Made by a program: the position numbers and the translations under genes. The notes under the pieces were generated by a model that ran no database searches, was not told the origin of the DNA, and saw only the letters and a list, made by a program, of their open reading frames with translations. From positions 7,217,501 to 7,281,500 of the forward strand of contig JANJXV010000037.1 of the NCBI GenBank assembly GCA_024803745.1: a stretch of 64,000 nucleotides of DNA, written 5' to 3'. The DNA is from Megascapheus bottae. Taxonomy: Eukaryota; Chordata; Mammalia; Rodentia; Geomyidae. Positions 23,470-35,726 of the stretch are shown here, in pieces. How positions within the stretch are numbered: position 1 is the stretch's first letter; the number at the start of each line of letters is the position of its first letter.

Positions 23470-23748
23470 TGGTTCTGTGATTCACACCTGTAATCCTAGC
23501 CAGGAATATGACGGTCAGGAGACTCTCAGTTCAAGGCCAGCCAGAATATTGAGCTCCAGTTGTCACGGAAGTGTACCCTTGCAGAAGGTGTAGCGAGGAG
23601 GATCAAAGATTGAGGCCAGACCAGGCAAAAACACAAGATCCTAATGGAAAATAACCAAAGCAAAAGGGGGATGGGAATGTGGCGGACATGGTACCTGCCT
23701 AGCAACCACAGAGCCTTGAGTTCATACCTTAGTACTAACAAAAGTTAA
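23470..23748 (+). mobile_element. Old B1-ID dimeric SINE
   Basis: TTCACACCTGTAATCCTAGCC, CAGTTCAAGGCCAGCC and, after a long middle part, GGATGGGAATGTGGCGGACA, TACCTGCCTAGCAACCA and GAGTTCATACCTTAGTACT: a 7SL-like head and an ID-like tail with an extended linker. Confidence 0.7.
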
Positions 23749-24139
23749 TAAAAGAATGACTCCTAAGAAGGAATGCTGGTGGTAATGGTTAAGCATAAAA
23801 AAGAAAAAAACGATCAATGCTGGGAAACCAAAATATTTCTTCAAATGCCCTTATATATAGCAATGTCACCTTTCACATGGCCAGAATAAACCCCATAATT
23901 TTTGTATTTGGCAGGCAGGGCATTGCCTGGGTCAGATTTCCTTTCAGTCTTATGATTCTATATGATCTTGTAACAAAAAAATCCCTTTGCCCTAATTAAC
24001 TGTTTATTGCTTTCGTTTTCTATTTTCCTTTGGCAACGGAGACCTTGCCATTCTATTTATTTCTTTTGGATTATACTCTGCTTCATTAGCTTAGCTGTTT
24101 AAAATTAATGCCAATGAGGCCAGAGTATTCATTCCATAA

Positions 24140-24500
24140 GAATTACTGAGCTACCCACACACCAGGCCAACTTAGATGTTGGGCACACAGAATAAACAAA
24201 ATAGATGAAAGCTACTGTCCTTGAGAGTTTAAACTCTAGCAGAAAAGGAAGCAAAGAGACAATAAGTACAGTGAGTTTAACAAACATAAATCATATTAGG
24301 TCATGATGAGCACTACAGAGAAAAAACAAACTAAAAAGGGGCTAGAGAAAATAATGCCAGAAGAGGAGGCTTTACTGTCAATAGGAGGATCAGGAATGTA
24401 AGTAGAACAATCTCTGATGACAGGTTTGAGCAATATGGAGATGGTAGAATGCTCAGTGCATACATAGGGATAGTACCTAACAGCAGACATGAGGCCAAAG
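24140..24500 (+). repeat. Ancient mammalian interspersed repeat (L2/MIR age class)
   Basis: ACCAGGCCAACTTAGATGTT, CACACAGAATAAACAAAATAG and GAGAGTTTAAACTCTAGCAG, with ATGATGAGCACTACAGAGAA further on, follow a very old repeat common in mammalian genomes ('...cactgggaacacagcagtgaacaaaacag...'). I cannot name the family with certainty. Confidence 0.5.
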
Positions 24501-24702
24501 CTCAGTGAATCAGTGAATGGAGGCACAGAGGGGCCAAGAGACCAGATCTTTTGGAGAGTGGGGGTTGGGGGGATGTCACCATGGTGACTTTGGTTTAAAT
24601 GTGGCTTTCCTTTTAGCTAAGGAGACATTTTCACAAAATCTTGTTGGCTCAGAGTGGGGACGAGCACTTTTCTTCCTTGTTGATTTTGCTGTACTGATCC
24701 TC

Positions 24703-24872
24703 TAAGGTCCCTGAGCTCTTTTGGCTCAAGGCTAATGCTCTGCTATTTGAGACTTAGCTCCACTTTGGGCTTTGGTCCATTTTCTGGAATTTCCTTCCTT
24801 GGCTGCCTTTGAACCTCAGTGCTCAGATCTCAGCTTCCTGAGTAACTAAGATTACAGACATCAGCCCCAGCT
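24703..24872 (-). mobile_element. B1-Geo dimeric SINE
   Basis: GGTCCCTGAGCTCTTTTGGC, GCTCTGCTATTTGAGAC (Geo) and TCAGATCTCAGCTTCCTGAG, TAACTAAGATTACAGAC (B1) in complement form. Confidence 0.84.
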
Positions 24873-25091
24873 GAAGAATTTCCCAAGGCAACGGGAAGAG
24901 CAAGGCCAGCATTGAGAGGCCATCGGTGACCCAACCCTAGAGAAAAATAAAATCATGTGATTTGCAAAAGTGGGTAGAAATAGAAAAGCTCAACAATGCA
25001 TACTTGCACTCATCTGTGAAAGCTAGTTCTAAGGAGCAAATCTATTCATGGATATGTACATATGTAAGTATACACATATATGTATGAACGT

Positions 25092-25161
25092 ACATGTCCA
25101 TGTATATAGACATAGAACATGACTATAGACATGTCCATGTATATAGACATAGAACATGACT
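25092..25161. repeat. 33-bp perfect tandem duplication
   Basis: Copies at 25092-25124 and 25129-25161 are identical, separated by ATAG. Embedded in a TATGTA-rich stretch. Confidence 0.93.
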
Positions 25162-25392
25162 GTTTAGAAAGATGAGGGCAATGAGGAAAGGCAAAGAAAA
25201 AAATGGTTATTGAATGATTTCAAAATACAGTGCAACTACGTATGAAGACAACATAAGAAATCTCAATGAAAGTGTTGGTCAATAGGAGGATGGATGATTG
25301 GGGAAAGAGAAAGCAATAGGGAGGATTAATTTGAATAAAATAAATCTATACACATCTGAAATACTATCATGAAACCCCTTAAAACAATTAAG

Positions 25393-25420
25393 GCACACAC
25401 ACACACACACTCACACACAA
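25393..25420. repeat. (CA)n microsatellite
   Basis: About 13 CA units with one TCA interruption. Confidence 0.95.
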
Positions 25421-27400
25421 ATTGAATGATAGAAAAATAAAACAGGCTCTGTTGGGGGGGTTAGCAGTGGGAGGAGTTGGGTAAAAGGAGGGAGTAAATG
25501 AAGATAAATGTGGCCTGTGAGGAACGGATAAGGAAGAGGGATAGAGGTAGTAAAGTTGATTGGGATATGTGGTATATATGTATAGAAATGTCATAATAAA
25601 ACTTCCCTTTGGCTGATGAATGTAAGCTCATTTCAAAGATCTTTTTTTAAACAAAGAAAAGATGATTTTAACAAGATAGATTTCAACAGGTTCAAGAAAG
25701 AACATGAGCAAAGGAGTTAGAAACCATAACCATAGGTAATTCTTGCCACTGGTTTCATTTTGTAATGAGACTAGTTTCTTTCATTCAAATAAATGTGTAC
25801 GGTGTCTACATTCAAATAAACCTCCAGTGTCAACCACAACTCAGTTTTCTCCCTCCACCTACCCAGGCCTCATTGAAATTGCAGTTGATACAAGTTTCCT
25901 GCCACTAGGACTGAGAGTTGTGATTTCCCCAACACTGGCATGATTAGAGGTTTTTCTTACTTTCCTATTGTTTCTACTATTCACAGATCTTTTAATGACC
26001 CGATTGCATATAAATCTTTTATTTAAAGTAAGCCTTCTATAAGAGGGAAGCCAGGAGGAATAGATGCATGGATGGATAAATAGAAAAGAGATAAAGAGAA
26101 AGATCAGCAAAGAGAGGAAGAAGGGAAAGGGAGGATGCATGACAGAGAGAGAAAGAGAGAGGGGGGAGTAAGAGAAATGAACAAGCAATAAATAATGCTA
26201 TTGAATAAAGACTGAAAAGCAAATTCCAGGACACAGTCACTGCACAAAGTGGGAGAACTCGATGGATTGGTTAGGTTAACTGCCTCTGCTGGAACTGCAA
26301 AACTAAAGACAGTCACTGGGACTGAGGCGGCAGTGTTTCTCTCCAAGTTATATAGGTCTTAATTCACATTAATTTGTCTTAAGGAAGTGTTTTAAAAGAA
26401 AGAAGAAAATATATAAGCCTAAGAAGAAAATCTAAGGTCAGTATACATTAATTCAGGGAGGAATTCAGTTGTTTTTTATAGAAAGGGAAGATAACAATCT
26501 AAATATTCTGGTCTACAAAGAAAGCAAAATGCGGTCAACAGCAGTACCTGAATGATGGTTAGGACATTCTTCACATTGAGTGCAGAATTCTTTGTATAGG
26601 GAAGGCTCTATCTCTTTTTAGGACAGCACTGAAAAACATGTGCAATAGTAAAGGAGGGAGAAGAGCAGCTAATTAGAGTGAATAGAATATATCAATAAGA
26701 AACCAGTAATAAAAACCAATTCACCATCCCTATTATTCCCCCCAAAGAAAGAGCCAATGTGCAAAAAATAAAAGTCATTCGATATAGTCAGGATATTTGT
26801 TTCTGAACGTTCTACAAAGAAATGGGAAGAAGAAAATGGAATCACTAGCTTAAAAAATAGTTTCAAAAAATGGAACAAATCCATTGTTTTGTGGATGCTA
26901 GCATTAAAATCTAAAGAAATCCATATCCTATAAAGACAAATACAGACTTTACACATTAGCTGTAAATTACTGGGTCTAGGTGGCTAGAAGAAGTGTATTG
27001 TGAAAGACATAGGAGAATTAGTTGAAGGTAGAACAAAATGATGATAATCCAACCCATATCAGAATAAACCTCGTGTTATCTATATTTAGAGTTTCTAGCA
27101 CCTCTGCAACTCTGCTCATGTTCTTTCTAAAAACCATTAAAATCATTCTTTTGCCTCTATCTCAACTGCAATTGAGGATAAAGACCTCACACAAAGACAG
27201 GTTTCTTATAGCTGGTTTCTTCTTGCATTCTTAAACAGCACAGCAGCATTTACACAGCACTGGTACATTTCATTTCATATTGATTTTTTTTTTGTAGAAC
27301 AACTACAAAAATGATTCTTGCCACTATGCTTAACATTGTCATTTTGTATACACCAGCTGACAGACTAAAAGGGAAACAGTTGTGGTGTAGTTTGCACAGA
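25421..27400. other. Non-coding stretch, nothing recognised
   Basis: No gene or assigned repeat. A purine-rich segment (GAGAGAGAAAGAGAGA) lies at about 26090-26170. The many short open frames on the minus strand there are low-complexity artefacts. Confidence 0.45.
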
Positions 27401-27407
27401 TTGTTGT

Positions 27408-27434
27408 TGTTGGTGGTGGTGGTGGTGGTGGTCT
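27408..27434. repeat. (TTG/TGG)n microsatellite
   Basis: TTGTTGTTG then nine TGG units at the tail end of the minus-strand SINE that follows. Confidence 0.93.
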
Positions 27435-27654
27435 TGGGGATTGAACTCTGGGTCTGGGTGCTATCCCTGAGCTCTTCAACTCAAGGCTAGCACTCTACCA
27501 CTTTGAGCCACAGCATCACTTCCAGCTTTCTGATAATTAATTGGAAATAAGAGTCTCATGGTCTTTAATACCTAGGCTGGCTTTGAACTGTGATTCTCAG
27601 ATCTCAACTTCCCGAGTAGCTAGGATTACAGGCGTGAGCCACTGACACCTGGCT
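27435..27654 (-). mobile_element. B1-Geo dimeric SINE
   Basis: Near-complete complement: TTGGGGATTGAACTCTGGGTC to CTCTACCACTTTGAGCCACAG (Geo), ATTAATTGGAAATAAGAGTC (linker), TCAGATCTCAACTTCCCGAG and GGATTACAGGCGTGAGCCAC (B1). Confidence 0.92.
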
Positions 27655-29285
27655 GCAGAGATATTTTGTATAAATTGATGACATCCTTCCAGTTTCTTCT
27701 ATCTTACCTGTCTCATGCAAGTTTTGCTGGGCGGATTTTGTTGTGATTAGAATTTAGTGTAACTGAATGCGATCAGTGAGAAACCCTGACTGGGGCCAAT
27801 GTAGTCAAGATCACTTTGAGTTTCCAGACCTCTGCACATCAGGTCTCTGGGATGGAACCTTTCTAGGGGCCACCATCACTCACATCAATTTAGACACGTA
27901 ATGTACCTCTCACTCACCCAGTGGTTGCGAATGTGCATAAAACTGTGCTTATTTGCAGCCTCAAAGCACCTGCAGAAGAGCGATCAGGGCTCTGCACTAA
28001 TTTAAGTATGTTTTAGCGGAAGCAAGAGACATGTTAATAGTGTAATCTTCTTTGAATGATAAATCGTGCACCCTTGCAGAAATCCTCCTTGGGCAAATTG
28101 AGGAAGTCCCAGTGTTAAAAGTAATGCATAAAATGGAAATGACAATTTTTATTTCCTCACACCTGCTTGATGACAGGGAATTATAACTGATAACCAAAAT
28201 TGCCATTGAACCTGAGTTTTCATTTTCTTCCCTTTACCAGGTTGGCAGAGCTTATGTAAGGGTGCTCTAGCCCTTCTCCACATCCTCCTTCCTGGCTCCC
28301 TCTCACTCTCTTGGGCTTCTAGACATGTGAAAGCAGGCACTGAACACTTTCTGGTCAGCTGAAGAAATTATATGTTTAAATGACAGAATGAGGAACAAAA
28401 CAGATCTGATATCAGTTCCTGGGACTCTAAAAGATCAGTAATTTTTCCCAGACCCAGCAAGACCATAAAGTGCCCATGAGTCTGACAGAAACAGAGTGAT
28501 TCAAGTGGGAAAGAAATAGGACGACATTGAGAAAGGAACTAAGAGAAGTAAGAAGGAGAAAGTGGTAATGAAGGGAATTGGTGGGAATATTGTGTGCTGG
28601 TTGTCTATTCTACAAATCCTTATTGCATGTGATCAAACGCCCTGGGCACATCTTGTTGTGATGGATTTCATTAGTCCCCTGGCTCAGGAAATCTCCACTG
28701 AATCAGTAGCTCTCAGCTGAACCAGGAAATTCATCCAAATGAGAAAGTTAGGGTATTAATCAGTTTTGCTGAATGAAAAAAAATAAAAGGCAATATACAA
28801 GAGACAAACTCCTCTGATGTAAAATGTTCTCTCTTGTGAAAATTTCTACTCTGTGTCCAGAGCAAAGAGGAAAGCACCAGCAGTAACCATTTGTTCACCA
28901 AGTGTTCTGCAGTGCTAACTTCTTTGGGGGGAAAAAAAACAGAAAGAGGATGGTGCATCAATCTGCGTCAATCTGGCCAGATCCAGATTTGGGTCTTCTT
29001 TGCACTGAGAACTAGTTAGCTCAGCCAAAGGGCTGAGCCAGCTTCCGTGGTGACTGCTGGTGAAAAGGCAGGTGCACTATGGGTCACACAGATAGGAAGT
29101 CTGATAAATATTGCATGTGTGCCTTCTCTGGGCAAAAAAAAAAAAATGGAGAGGGGCAGAACACAGTTCCCTTCTTCCTGGAGCTCCAATCATGCTATCA
29201 TCATCAGAAACCTCCTCTGTGTGGCTCATTTCCTCAGTGATCTAAGCCAGGAAAACATCTCAGAGGCTGCCTCGTTCATGCATTT
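27655..29285. other. Repeat-poor non-coding stretch
   Basis: No gene or repeat assigned. It lies about 31-36 kb upstream of the receptor CpG island, in the range where the distal first exon 1A of NR3C1 lies in other mammals, but I could not recognise that exon. Confidence 0.4.
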
Positions 29286-29289
29286 GAAG

Positions 29290-29400
29290 GAAGGTAAGGG
29301 GGGTTTCTCATACCCATTCAACAGCTGGGTAAAGTGAGATTTAATGAAGTAACTTTGCTTGTAAAGGTCACACAGAGGTCAGAGCCCGAGAAAAAATGTC
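29290..29400 (-). mobile_element. MIR SINE fragment
   Basis: CCCATTCAACAGCTGGGTAAAG, AACTTTGCTTGTAAAGGTCAC and ACAGAGGTCAGAGCC match the complement of MIR. Confidence 0.7.
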
Positions 29401-29804
29401 ACAAGACTGGCTTGTGCTGCAAAGTTGAAACTGAAAAGGAAGGAAATATCTTTGGGGGGTGGAGGGAGAGCTTATCTAAAAGAAATGCGATTCTCCGAGT
29501 TTCTTGGTTTCATTTCTTCTGCAAGTATAAGCTGATGTGGTAGGAAATGAAGTTAGAGTGACAAGTAAAATAAAACTACCATGGAGTTTACATGAAGAGG
29601 AGAGCCAGAAATTCTATTTTTAAAAATGGTCAGTGTGTTAGGATGCACCAATCATGAAGAAAATGAAAACAGAATCAGAGGGGAGTCATCAGAAGGGCTT
29701 CAGAGGAGGCAATATTTAAACAGAGATCTGACTAAATGAATTAATTGTGTAGCTATCTGAGGGACACAGGAACAGGAAGCAAACAGAAAGGCACTGAGAT
29801 ACAT

Positions 29805-29914
29805 GGTAGCTCACAGCCATAATACAAGCCTTTGGAAGGCTGAGGTAGAAAAATCTCAAATTTGTGGCCAGCGTGGGTTACAGGTTCATTACAGATAATG
29901 AGCCCTTATCTGAT

Positions 29915-29915
<1 letters not shown>
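29805..29915 (+). mobile_element. B1-like SINE monomer
   Basis: ATGGTAGCTCACAGCCATAAT, GGAAGGCTGAGGTAGAAAAA and TGTGGCCAGCGTGGGTTACAG are a 7SL-derived monomer. Its A tail has expanded into the purine repeats that follow. Confidence 0.7.
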
Positions 29916-29917
<2 letters not shown>

Positions 29918-29990
<73 letters not shown>

Positions 29991-30121
29991 GAAAAAAGAA
30001 GGAAAGAAGGGAGGGAAGACAGAAAAGAGGAAGGAAGGAAGAAAGGAAGGAAGGAAGGAAGGAAGGAAGGAAGGAAGGAAGGAAGAAAGGAAGGAAGGAA
30101 GGAAGGAAGGTAGGTAGGAAG
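29918..30121. repeat. (GAAA)n and (GGAA)n compound microsatellite
   Basis: About 18 GAAA units, a mixed purine stretch, then about 20 GGAA units. Nearly all purine across 200 bases. It yields the long Lys/Arg/Glu-only and Phe/Leu/Ser-only open frames, which are not genes. Confidence 0.97.
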
Positions 30122-31195
30122 GTGTTCCAAGATGGGAAGGTTCTTAGCCAGCTTGAGAAGTAGCCTGAAGATTAGGGTGGGAAAAGATGGGGTTCTGGGG
30201 TTGGCAACACAGCTCAGGAGGTGTGGATTTGGTTCTGGCCCTGAGCAAGCTGGAGAACTACTAAAGTATTTGGTCCTGGCTTTGGGTTTAGCACGATCCC
30301 TGTGGCTGGTGGGGTAAGGATTGGGTGGGGAGGGGCAGGGTGGAAGCAGGGAGAGCAGAAAGATGCTTGTAGGAATATAGTGGCAGTGATGGAGAGACAG
30401 CACCAGCACTTAATCCTGACTGTGAAGAGAACAGAGTTTTCTGGATGTATGCTAATTATTACAAATAAGAGAAAGCATTGAGATTTCTGAGGGGCTGACT
30501 ATGGGAAATGAAAAAGGAAGAGGTTTACAGACCACATAATTGAGCTGATCTCAACTCCCTCACTCCTGAAGATTTGTTATCCCAGGATACCAAGGAGGGC
30601 CAAAGAAAACATCTTTGGATACTGTCTTCATCTGCCTGCATGAAATGAAAGTGATAGCCCATGCTGCTTCTAACAGGTCTGTGCAGTTACTAGCTGAGAG
30701 ACTGAGGTGAATAATATCTCTAATCCTGGCTCTTTTTGCCTAACGTAGGGATGACCGCTGCTGTGCTTCCCTCTGAAGGATGTGTTGAATAAAACCCTGT
30801 GAGCTCCAGGCCTCACAGGCTTGGGGCTTGTTAGCAACACCACGTTAGTGCCATGATTCATTTGTGATGCCTTTGGGGTATGTCATTAATAGATTCCAGG
30901 AAACTCCTAGGCCCTAAGTCTCCCTCCAATACTCTGTCATGACAAAGAATGTCCCAATTAGTCCAATCCCTTTCTGTGACAGTATTGTGGACCCTAGATA
31001 TTTTCCTTCAAAACAGGAGCTAAATCCACATACTGCCAGTTATTTGTCATTTTGGGTAAACATACATATCAGAATGGACTTTATTAGATGGACTTTATTT
31101 TTGAATAGAAGAAAAGCAAGAATAAATATGCTCACAGAACACAACAGTCAGGAGTGGCTCAGGAAGGTGTAGACGGTAGAGAAGATCCCCCTCAC
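30122..31195. other. Non-coding stretch, nothing recognised
   Basis: No gene, RNA gene or clear repeat. Confidence 0.4.
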
Positions 31196-31200
31196 AACAC

Positions 31201-31252
<52 letters not shown>
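31201..31252. repeat. (CA)n microsatellite
   Basis: About 24 CA units. Confidence 0.98.
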
Positions 31253-31259
<7 letters not shown>

Positions 31260-31363
31260 TGGGTGAGGACCTTCCGAAGATAAACTGCCTATGATAAAAT
31301 TTGTCCCAAGTAGCATCTGGTCATGAGTTTTCATGAACCAAACAAAACTGAGGTGAGGTCCTC

Positions 31364-31379
31364 AAAGAATGGCTACTAG
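31364..31379. repeat. Left target-site duplication of the 2.3 kb L1
   Basis: AAAGAATGGCTACTAG recurs exactly at 33725-33740. Confidence 0.95.
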
Positions 31380-33724
31380 TGATCCAACACCCAATTATGC
31401 TAAAAGCTCCTGAGAAACTAGGAATCCATGGAACATTCCTCAGTATAATAGGCTGTGTATGACAAAACCACAGCTAGCATTATAGTTAATGGCAAAAGGC
31501 TAAAGCCATGTCCTCTAAAATCAGGAACAAGACAAGGATGCCCACTTTCTCCACTCCTCCTTAACATAGTATTAGAATTCCTAACCAGAGTAATAAGGCA
31601 AGAAGCAAGCATAAAGGGGATCCAAATAGAGAAAGAGGAAGTGAAACTTTCCCTCTTTGCAGATGACATAATTCTGTATTTAAAGAACCGTATAGACTCC
31701 ACTCCCAAGTTGCTTGAACAGATTCAAAATTTTGGCAAGGTACCAAGCAGGGTATAAAATTAACCCTCAAAAATCAACTTCCTTCCTATATGCCAACAAT
31801 GAAAGGATCGAGACAACAATCAGGAAAGCAACTCCTTTTGCAATAGCCTCAAAGAAAATAAAGTACCTAGGAATTAACTAAGAATGTAAAGGACCTTTTT
31901 GATGAAAACTTTAAAACCCTGAAAAAGGAAGTTAAAGCAGAACTGAGGAAATGGAAAAACCTCCCATGCTCCTGGATTGGAAGAATTAACATCGTGAAAA
32001 TGGCAATCTTGCCAAGGGCTATCTACAAATTCAACGCAATACACATCAATATCCCAATGTCATTCTTTAAAGAAATAGAAGAGGCAATCCAAAATTTCAT
32101 ATGGAATAATAAAAGACCCCATATAGCAAAAACACTTCTTAGCAGAAAGAACAGCACAGGAGGAATTTCAATACCAAACTTTAGACTCTATTACAGAGCT
32201 ATAGTGACCAAAACAGCTTGGTACTGGCACAAGAACAGGCCTGAAGACTAATGGAATAGAACTGAAGACCTAGATGTCAACCCACTGGCTTATGGCCACC
32301 TAATCTTTGATAAGGAAGCCAAAAAATAGAATGGAAGAAAGACAGCCTCTTCAACAAGTGGTGCTGGCAGAATTGGTTAAGTACCTGCAGAAAACTAAAA
32401 CTGGATCCTTCTTTGTCACCATGTACCAGAATTAACTCCAAATGGATCAAAGACCTAGATGTAAAAGCAGATACACTGAAAACTTTACAAGAAGGAATAA
32501 ACCCAGAAACACAAAGAATTGAAGAAAGTCTGGATAAGTGGAGCTGCATTAAACTGCAAAGCTTTTGTATGGCAAAGGACATAGCTAGTAAACTAAAGAA
32601 AAAGCCTACATAGTGGGAGATCTTCACTCACCATACAACAGACAAAGGCCTCATATCTAAAATATATCAACAGCTCAAAAAAAATTGAATCACTCCAAAC
32701 CTAATCTCTAAAGAAACAACCATCCCATTAAAAGATGGGCCAAAGACTTAAAGAGAGTCTTTTCTGAAGAAGAAATAAGAATGGCTTATGTAGACACATG
32801 AAGAAATGCTTGACATCTCTGGTCATAAAAGAAATGCAAATCAAAACAACTCTGAGATCCCACCTCACTCCATTTAGAATGGCCATGATCAAGAAATCTA
32901 ATAACAACAGATGCTGGCAGAAATGTGGCCAGGAGAAATCACTACTACACTGTTGGTGGGAGTGCAAACTCATTCAACCACTATGGAAAGCAGTATGGCA
33001 GTTCCTCAAAAGGCTAAACATAGAGCTTCCCTATGACCCAGGAATTCCACTACTTGGCATTTACCCAATTATCCAGAAACAAGGACATACTAAATCCACT
33101 AGCAGAACGGTGTTCATTGCAGCACTATTTACCATAGCAAAGATATGGAACCAAGCCAGATGTCCTTCACTTGATGAGTGGATCAACAAGATGTGGTATT
33201 TGTACACAATGGAATTCTATGCTGCTGTCAGAAAGAACGACATCACCCCATTTGAAAGGAAATGGAAAGACTTAGGAAAAATCATATTAAGTGAAGTAAG
33301 TCAGACTCAAAGGAACATAGGCTCAATGGTTTCCCTCATTTGTCATAATCAGAGAAGCCATGAGCTCTTCTAGCAGAGATTTACAATAGAGAAAAACCTA
33401 GATACATATAGAAACAAATGCCACATAATATGTGATTGTCATCCTTAATGTACTATGCTATTTCTCATCTCTTTTGCTATCCCTTGGCTATCTCATATTG
33501 CTACAGTATCTTACCTTGTTATCTGCTATATTGTATATATGTTTAACTGGTTATTTGAAGTAGGATAGAGAAGGGAGGAAAACAAGATGAGGGTCGGGGG
33601 TGGAGGGAGGGAAATGGGGACCAAGACATGAGAAAGCATTTCAATATATGTGAAATAATGCAACTTCTTCTATCTGGCGAATATAATGTAACCCTTCTAT
33701 TAATTACAATAAAAATATATGAAA
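31380..33724 (+). mobile_element. LINE-1, 5'-truncated, dead ORF2 and 3' UTR
   Basis: The element begins inside the reverse-transcriptase domain of ORF2. The palm motif [10 protein letters not shown] lies near 31523-31552 and the catalytic FADD at 31656-31667. The rest of ORF2 follows to about 33373 in several frames, broken by indels (for example after 31757 and 32251) and stops. The C-terminal cysteine/histidine cluster (CWQKCGQ..HCWWEC) lies near 32910-32965. The 3' UTR (33374-33720) has a G-rich run near 33590-33618 and ends CTATTAATTACAATAAAAAT plus A's. Perfect 16-bp target duplications bracket it. No promoter, ORF1 or endonuclease domain is present, so it cannot move. It is much younger than the L1 pieces at 9.0 and 39.7 kb. 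Confidence 0.97.
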
Positions 33725-33740
33725 AAAGAATGGCTACTAG
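33725..33740. repeat. Right target-site duplication of the 2.3 kb L1
   Basis: Exact match to 31364-31379. Confidence 0.95.
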
Positions 33741-34940
33741 CTGTAGAATCCCAAGGTGTGAAATGAAAGCATTGAATCCGTGGAGAATCCCGGGCCTAAC
33801 TGGCTCCTTTGGGTTCCCTTGTGTGCTCAATGACTTTCCACACATCTCACTCTTCACTATTTGTGAGTGTCCCTGCTTCATCTCAGCTTTTAAAAAGAAA
33901 AATCCTATTCCCTTCAGTATTTCTGCCAGTGCCCATGGGTGCTGAAAATAACAGTGACTGGAAATAACTTCTAATTGGCCTCAGCATGGCAATCATCCAT
34001 AAATGAAGGTTCCATCACACCCACAAAGATGCCCCTCAGGACAGGATGTCTGTCTGCCACTGGTGGCAGTGGCCATCATACAAGTTCTGCAGGACCACAC
34101 TAGAACTGCTGAAGCCTTAAAGTGCCTCCCTGCCCAGCAAAGCAGATGAGAAGGTATTCGCATCTGAGGCTGGAGTGTGTTCAACCTCAGTGGCTCTCCT
34201 GACTGAATTCCCTCCCTGGGGAGCTGGGAAGCCCAGCAGGGAAGAGTGCAGTGGTACTCTGCCATTTCTGCACATGGGCTGTGCCACTCCCACCATGCCA
34301 AGGTTTCAACCGTGTTTCGGTCATGCTGGCTGCTAACCATCACTGACCCCAAGAGCGGCACCTGTGTTGAAGCCCACATAACTATGAATCAGAGCCATTG
34401 TTGTGTGCCACTCAGTGAAGAACCCTTCTGTAAAACTGTATGAGCCCACAAATATTCTAGCCCTACAAGGGTCTTAGTTCTTCCAAATTATGCATAGAGT
34501 ACCATTTCCCAAGACTGCATATAAGTTCTCAGGGAAGTGGACAAGTTATGGTACTAGTGAAGTTTTCTGTTCCTCTCACCATTTGCTGATATCAGATTTG
34601 CAATGCTAAGATTTCCACCTTTTTTCAAAAGGGTCCTCAGCCTTGTTGGAAAGCGATACAAATAAAAGCATTGTCTCCTCTCTCTTCCCCAGAAGCTCCC
34701 AAACCACAGCTCCTTCCCAGTCCCGGCACCTTGTTGTCCTAAGCAAGGACAAAAGTTTCCTACTTTTCCACTTCCCATTCCTGAAAGGGATCAAACAATA
34801 CATCCCATGAAGCCATGAAGAGATCCGGACATTCTCCTCCCTACAACTCTATGTCAGCAACACTGCCACATAATTTACATTTAACTGATGCCAATGGCTA
34901 ACTGTAAGTTGTTCAGTGGAATTCAAGGTAGCTTTCTTCA
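33741..34940. other. Non-coding stretch, nothing recognised
   Basis: GC content rises slightly around 34000-34450, but the open frames there (up to 128 codons, minus strand) show no known protein or intact splice context. Confidence 0.45.
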
Positions 34941-34944
34941 CTGA

Positions 34945-35230
34945 GTGCCTGTGGGTCACAAATGTATGACCTACTTGGGAGGCTAATATTGGGAGTTCAA
35001 GGCTCAATCAAGCAGAAAAGTTCTCAAGATTCTTTCTCAATCAGCAGCTGAGAGTCTTTGCATGACCTCTGCTAACCTAGCTATGAGGAAAAGCCAAGAA
35101 GCAGGAGCCTACCTCAAAAATAAGCAGGGAGGGAAAAACATAAACTGGAGGTTTGGCTTCATGATAAAGTATCTAGCTTGCAAGTATGAAGCCCTATGTT
35201 CAAACCCCAGTACCACATACATAACAAAAT
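34945..35230 (+). mobile_element. Old B1-ID dimeric SINE
   Basis: TGGGTCACAAATGTATGACC, ACTTGGGAGGCTAATATTGG (B1-like) and, after a spacer, GGTTTGGCTTCATGATAAAG, TTCAAACCCCAGTACCACAT (ID-like). Confidence 0.68.
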
Positions 35231-35348
35231 TATTTTTAAATATTTTTTACATCTTGTCTGTAACCAAATGTGACAGCTTAACACTCTTAGACAGGATGCC
35301 TGGACCCTTGCTGAAGGTGCAGGCTGTTTTCCCTTAAAATAACACCTG

Positions 35349-35660
35349 TCTTAGTCAGTGTTGACTGCTATAACAAAATGCCATAAATTAGAGGCTTATA
35401 CAACACATATTCTGAAAGCTGGGCAAACGAACAACGTTTGTGTCTGGTGATAGCCTGCTATCTTCTACTGTGTGCTTATGTAGCAAGGGGTAAGAGAATG
35501 CTCTGGAGTCATTGTAAACATGTGAACCCCATTCAGGAAGGACCCACCTTTATTCCCTGTATCTCCCAAGACTCTTCATCCTTATACCATCCATGGGGGT
35601 AAGATTGCAACATATGAAGGTGGTGGTTCATATGGTTTTGTTGAAAGTATTCCATTTTAT
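35349..35660 (-). mobile_element. MLT1-type MaLR solo LTR (ERVL-MaLR)
   Basis: The plus strand reads as the complement of the mammalian MLT1 LTR: GTCTTAGTCAGTGTTGACTG, CTATAACAAAATGCC (3' end of the LTR), ACCCACCTTTATTCCC, and TGGGGGTAAGATTGCAACATATGAA (5' part). No internal coding region accompanies it. Ancient, shared across mammals. Confidence 0.82.
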
Positions 35661-35726
35661 GTATACCATATAATTAAGTTAACAACTATCTTTTTTGTTG
35701 ACAGTATGGTTGTCTCCAGTTTTGTT

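Noticed and set aside
27655..29285. Distal NR3C1 exon 1A
   Set aside because: The distance would fit, but I could not recognise the exon sequence or a convincing promoter/donor, so it is not annotated.
29862..30409. Frames of 83-167 codons made of Lys/Glu/Arg or Phe/Leu/Ser/Pro
   Set aside because: Direct translations of the (GAAA)n/(GGAA)n microsatellite.
31455..33373. Possible functional reverse transcriptase gene
   Set aside because: The palm motifs are present, but the L1 is 5' truncated, lacks the endonuclease and ORF1, and ORF2 is broken by frameshifts.
33993..34379. 128-codon minus-strand frame in moderately GC-rich sequence
   Set aside because: No similarity to a known protein, no conserved motif and no splice or polyadenylation context.
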